NCBI RefSeq assembly: GCF_014839805.1
Contig: NC_051120.1
Span: forward strand, 7,068,001 to 7,132,000
From: Manduca sexta
Taxonomy: Eukaryota > Arthropoda > Insecta > Lepidoptera > Sphingidae
DNA length: 64,000 nt
Reading direction: 5' to 3'
Part shown: positions 60,035 to 64,000 of the stretch, one piece after another
How the letters are laid out: every line of letters begins with the position of its first letter
How positions within the stretch are numbered: the stretch's first letter is position 1
Made by a program: the position numbers and the translations under genes
Notes under the pieces: model-generated
What the model was told of the DNA's origin: nothing
The model's database searches: none
What the model saw: the letters and a program-made list of their open reading frames with translations, nothing else

Positions 60035-60275
60035 GATACTGCTTCGGTGGCATAGTTGTGTCGTACGACTGCCATGCTGTGGTCTCGTGTTCGATATCGG
60101 TGTTTGGCCATGATATTGAGTTTTTCTACTCAGTATACCCAGAGTCTGGAATTTGTGGTCGATTTGGCGATAGGCTTACGCCCTATCACATTATGAGACG
60201 GAATACATACGACGGAAAATGAATGCGCCATTTGCGCCTCTGCCTACCCCTTCGAGGATAACTAAGGCGTGCGTG
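60035..60275 (+). mobile_element. tRNA-like SINE, family F, copy
   Basis: CTTCGGTGGCATAGTTGTGT head, GTCTCGTGTTCGATATCGG B-box-like, TTTTTCTACTCAGTATACCC, AGAGTCTGGAATTTGTGG, GCCCTATCACATTATGAGAC. Full order preserved, diverged. Confidence 0.6.
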
Positions 60276-61069
60276 TGATACCCCTTTGCCTTCTTTTACT
60301 GCCAAGTTTTGAACCCCTTTAAAAGACTGATCTGTCTTTATGCGACTCAATGCCTTTTAAACAATGTTTAAGTAAATTTTACCGGCCAGTTAATACATAA
60401 GGCAGTTATTGAATAATTGATAATGTAGTCATGCACTTTTTGTTTCTCATTTATTTAGGAAGCTCCTATGTATGTGGTCGCTGTATAATTCGACGGTTAG
60501 CGTATACTCGAACCTTTTGAAACAGCTTAATATCTACTGCGTGAAGATGACGAGCGCAGCATAATTCCTATCAATAGATATCTCAACAAAATTCTGTGTC
60601 GTGTTACTGTAATTTTAGATCAGCTGTTCAAGCATTATGTCCGGTTTCTCATCCAGCTTTATTAATAAAACTACTAAGCTATCTTTAAATAAATAATTAT
60701 TGCGTATTTACAAAAAATTAAAAAAATAAATCACACTGTCATATGACATTAAACGTACGATAAACAAAATTGTAATTATTGTGTTAAATTTATTACCGAG
60801 TATCCAATATAAATTTCCCCTTGCAGAATATAATAACTATAATTCACTAATGACATGAGTACATGACAAATCGGATTAACAATATTTTGCTGATTTCCTG
60901 TAAATTGAGTATAAATTGACTTGAATTGACAGATGGCGAGGAGCTCCTCTTTCGCACCGGTTGGGAAAAGCTAATTGTACTGTTGTAGTAGTTTAATCTG
61001 TCCCTAGCCTGGACTACAGGTATATACCTTGTACCTTCTGCTCCTATTTATAATGTTAACTCTACCTAG

Positions 61070-61440
61070 CTTATGCCCGCGGCTTCGCACGCGTAGAAGA
61101 ATACCACTATATATTTTTCCGGGATAGAAAAAGGCCAATGTCCTTCCCAGGGTCTCGGACTATCTTCATACCATATTTCATTGTAATCTGTTGGGAACTT
61201 TTTAAGTTAATCGCGTTCAAACATGCAGACAGATGCAGCGAGAACTTTGTTTCAATATATATTTAGAACTTTTTAAGAACAATTCCGTCATACATGATTG
61301 TTGCGTTACTTTAACCGTTTACGCCGAGCACACAACGGAATATCTCAAAAGGAATAAATTTTCCCCGTTTTTCCAAACATTTTTCATTAATGCTTCGCTC
61401 CAATTGGCCATAGCGCTATATTATATAGGCTTCCTTCATG
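61070..61440 (+). repeat. Decayed element with GCCCGCGGCTTCGCACGCG head
   Basis: TAGCTTATGCCCGCGGCTTC, GGGATAGAAAAAGGCCAATG, ATTTCATTGTAATCTGTTGG, TTCCGTCATACATGATTGTT. Widespread lepidopteran repeat type; no ORF. Confidence 0.55.
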
Positions 61441-61974
61441 TTATACTCCTGTATCTCTCAAAAGTATATAAAGCCGTTGGTCGTGCATCTTATCTCTTTC
61501 TGGTCATGTCGGATTGTCGTTTCACCGGACTATGGGAGTGAAATAATGGGAGTGAACAGAGAATTCACCTGTCTGTTGCGCACATACTTGTGCACTATAA
61601 TGTTTCCTGGGTACCTGGCTGATCTCTGTTGAGTTAGGCGGCCGTGGCCAAAGAGAGAAGGATTCATATTGACATATGAATCCCAATGAATATATAATTA
61701 ATATCAATATACTACTTACTACAGTTTCTGAAAGATGTAAATCAAGCTTTACCAAGATTAAAAGCTCCTATCAATCAATACTGCATGGCATTATATTTCC
61801 TATTCAATAATCTTCTAGATTTATTACAAGAAACTAGTATCATTTATTTTATGTCAAATGGCATTTGAATTGGTTTTGCAAATCATTTTATAGTTGTCCC
61901 CTTTTTAGAAATTTATAATAATTCTAAAAATAGCCTTTTGTATTAGTAGATTTTAAATTTGAATTATAGTTATT

Positions 61975-62075
61975 TTTGAGTCTGGAACTTGTGTACGATA
62001 TGGCAATAGGCTCACCATATCATATGGTGGTATGCGGAATACACTTGGCGAACAGTGGGTGACATAGTTGCAAAT
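61975..62075 (+). repeat. Fragment of repeat family F
   Basis: TGAGTCTGGAACTTGTGTAC, GGCAATAGGCTCACCATATC, GCGGAATACACTTGGCGAAC. Body only. Confidence 0.5.
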
Positions 62076-62374
62076 ACCTTTAAATACCCGCATGATTTAA
62101 TGATAAATGCTTCAACAAAATCAGCAATTGTCTTTCTTATTGGTGTAGTACTTCTTAACAATTTGACAGCGTCTGCGCCAAGCCTTAAAAGGTAGTTACT
62201 GCCTCGAAAATCTCTAGGCTGTCATTTATTTTACACAGATGTTTGTTCCGGGTCTTGTTATGTGTTGAGTTCTTCATGCCACCCACGACATAATTGGACG
62301 ATAGTGTGGGAGTAAACACATGGCATTGCCTATCAAAATATTACGTGATATTTTAACAGAAGCTATCAATAATA

Positions 62375-62700
62375 CAAGCTGTAATAGCCTAGTTGACTGA
62401 AGAATGGACTGTCGAGACAAATGTCCGCAGGTTCATAACCAAGGTCACACATCCCTGACTTTTCTAAAGTTATGTGTATATTCTTTGTGAATTATCGCTT
62501 ACTTTTATGATGAAGAAAAAAGATCTTGAGGAAACCTGCATACCAGAGAAATAATCTATAGTCATTTTGATGGTATATGAAGTCTACCAATCCGCACTAG
62601 CACCGCACCATCGTAGTGGACTAAGGCCTAATCCCTCTCAGTAGTAAAGGCCCGTGTCTAGCAGTGGGACAGTATATAATACAGGGCTGATATTATCATA
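62375..62700 (+). mobile_element. tRNA-derived SINE, family A, copy 6
   Basis: Head TGTAATAGCCTAGTTGACTG, GTCCGCAGGTTCATAACC, body GAATTATCGCTTACTTTTAT, CCAATCCGCACTAG, tail TACAGGGCTGATATTATCAT. Nearly full length, B box mutated. Confidence 0.82.
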
Positions 62701-63194
62701 AACATCTTACAAGACTAGCGGCCGATTTCAATGAACGATCCCAATTGATATTTACAGATTAATCGTTGAATTAGACCAATCATAATAAAGTGGAATACTT
62801 ACCATCGGCGGATGCCACTTAGATACAGGATTTATGCCAAGACGGGATAAAAATACTAGCACAAATCAAATTACTAACTTAACCAGATTTATTACTCGAC
62901 AGCGTTGAATACAGTGACTTATGCAAAATCCATCGCAGGATGAATCGTGACCACAGCCGTTCGCCTTGACACAAATATAATACAAATTCTGTACTTGTAA
63001 TTACAAACACGCACTGTTAACATCTCACCTACAAAATTACAAATTCGTGAGCTCCAAAATTGTTAACTTTGAAGGATATTGTTTGAACTTAACGATCTTC
63101 TTTACTTTGATTGCTTTTCTATTTATTTGTTTCATAGTTTGTTTTTACTGGAGTGGAACAAAGAACTGATGATGTAAACCGGGGCAGGCTTTGA

Positions 63195-63310
63195 TAAGGT
63201 AGACCGATGACCTGAGGGTCTACTTCAAAAACGTAGCGGGATTCGGGAAGAAGCTAGACGAGTACTGCCCTGGACAAAACAATATGGTATGCAATGCAAG
63301 ATGCCTACAC
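63195..63310 (+). pseudogene. Possible remnant of a LINE reverse-transcriptase C-terminus
   Basis: A broken frame gives GRPMT and, after several stops, ALDKTIWYAMQDAYTQQ, which resembles the ending of non-LTR retrotransposon polymerases (GRP-x-T-RW ... QDR-x-x-W-x-x-x-x-x-AY-x-QQ). Short and decayed, so only suggestive. Confidence 0.3.
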
Positions 63311-64000
63311 TCAACAATTAGGAGGACATATAAGCTAAAAGAGAAGTTTGTTTTTAAGTGATCCTTTTATTTCGTGGTTATCAAATGCTTGTTACTCCTC
63401 TTTATGGAATTTGGTTATTTTTCTTTAATGAATATGGTCATATTGTAGTCATCATTTAGCTAACCCTTTTGTAAATAGAGTCCGATACATTACCTTCGAA
63501 TCTCTTATGCTTTTATACTCTTACATCTCTATGTTTAAGGAAAGGGCCTTACAGTTTCACACATTCCTAATACAGTGTGCTATATTCAATACATAACATA
63601 GCATTGCACCTTTGTGATCATTAGTAAACTTATTAAAAATACTGACTGATAGAATCCACTATCAAAATCGATTCACTAGAAGCAACGCTAGGTTTCAATA
63701 TAAATAGGATAAAAGTGTTGGGCTTCGAGTCGCCCTTGCAGAGTAAGTGTTAAAAGTAAACCAGGTTTTCCGTTGAATAGGAACTTATATTTTCAATAGA
63801 GTGAACACATTAGACAACCGTATTAGACTAGCACACATTGCTTAGTAACAGTACATTGTTATTTCATTCCAAATACAATAATTCAAAAGATACATACTGT
63901 TACACGGCCAGTTTACATAACATTATTAAAAAGGCTTTGTATTTGGCTATGCAAACCTCAACAAAAAGTACATGCATAGGGTGTTAAAATTACTCTTCCT

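Larger units (their letters stand above)
48896..64000. other. Upstream, probably intergenic region
   Basis: Beyond the inferred transcription start I find no ORF or exon pair that resembles a gene. The content is AT-rich DNA with families A, C and F, LINE tails and decayed elements. An upstream leader exon of Sema5c or of a neighbouring gene could be hidden, for example in the GC-rich patch at 49,861-50,040. Confidence 0.5.

Overview
The window looks like part of a moth or butterfly (Lepidoptera) genome. It is AT-rich, introns are long, and the non-coding DNA is packed with dispersed repeats of types common in that order (tRNA-derived SINEs, LINE tails, small MITEs). This assignment rests on the look of the repeats and on the gene, not on a database search.

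One gene is clearly readable. It is a class-5 transmembrane semaphorin (Drosophila Sema5c / vertebrate Sema5A and 5B type) on the minus strand. I reconstructed 17 coding exons between 30,578 (start codon) and 664, where the left part of the window ends inside the gene. They give 975 codons in consistent splice phase: signal peptide (exon 1), sema domain (exons 2-8), PSI domain (exon 9), seven thrombospondin type-1 repeats (TSRs; exons 10-16) and the start of the transmembrane helix (exon 17). The cytoplasmic tail lies beyond position 1. A likely 5' UTR exon sits at 48,658-48,895, about 18 kb upstream, with a candidate promoter just beyond it.

The standout feature is at 4,354-6,940. The second half of TSR exon 11, with its splice donor and the first bases of the following intron, is repeated in about 20 almost identical 129-bp copies. 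Each copy carries the same splice donor. Since 129 is a multiple of three and the unit has no stop in the gene's frame, use of a later donor would add 43 residues per copy without changing phase, until a 1-bp insertion in the fourth copy breaks the frame.

Region by region: 1-8,250 holds the transmembrane and TSR exons, the array, and nested transposons; 8,251-13,389 the PSI and most sema exons; 13,390-30,481 two long introns around exon 2; 30,604-48,657 the first intron; 48,896-64,000 probable upstream intergenic DNA with SINE/LINE debris and no convincing second gene.
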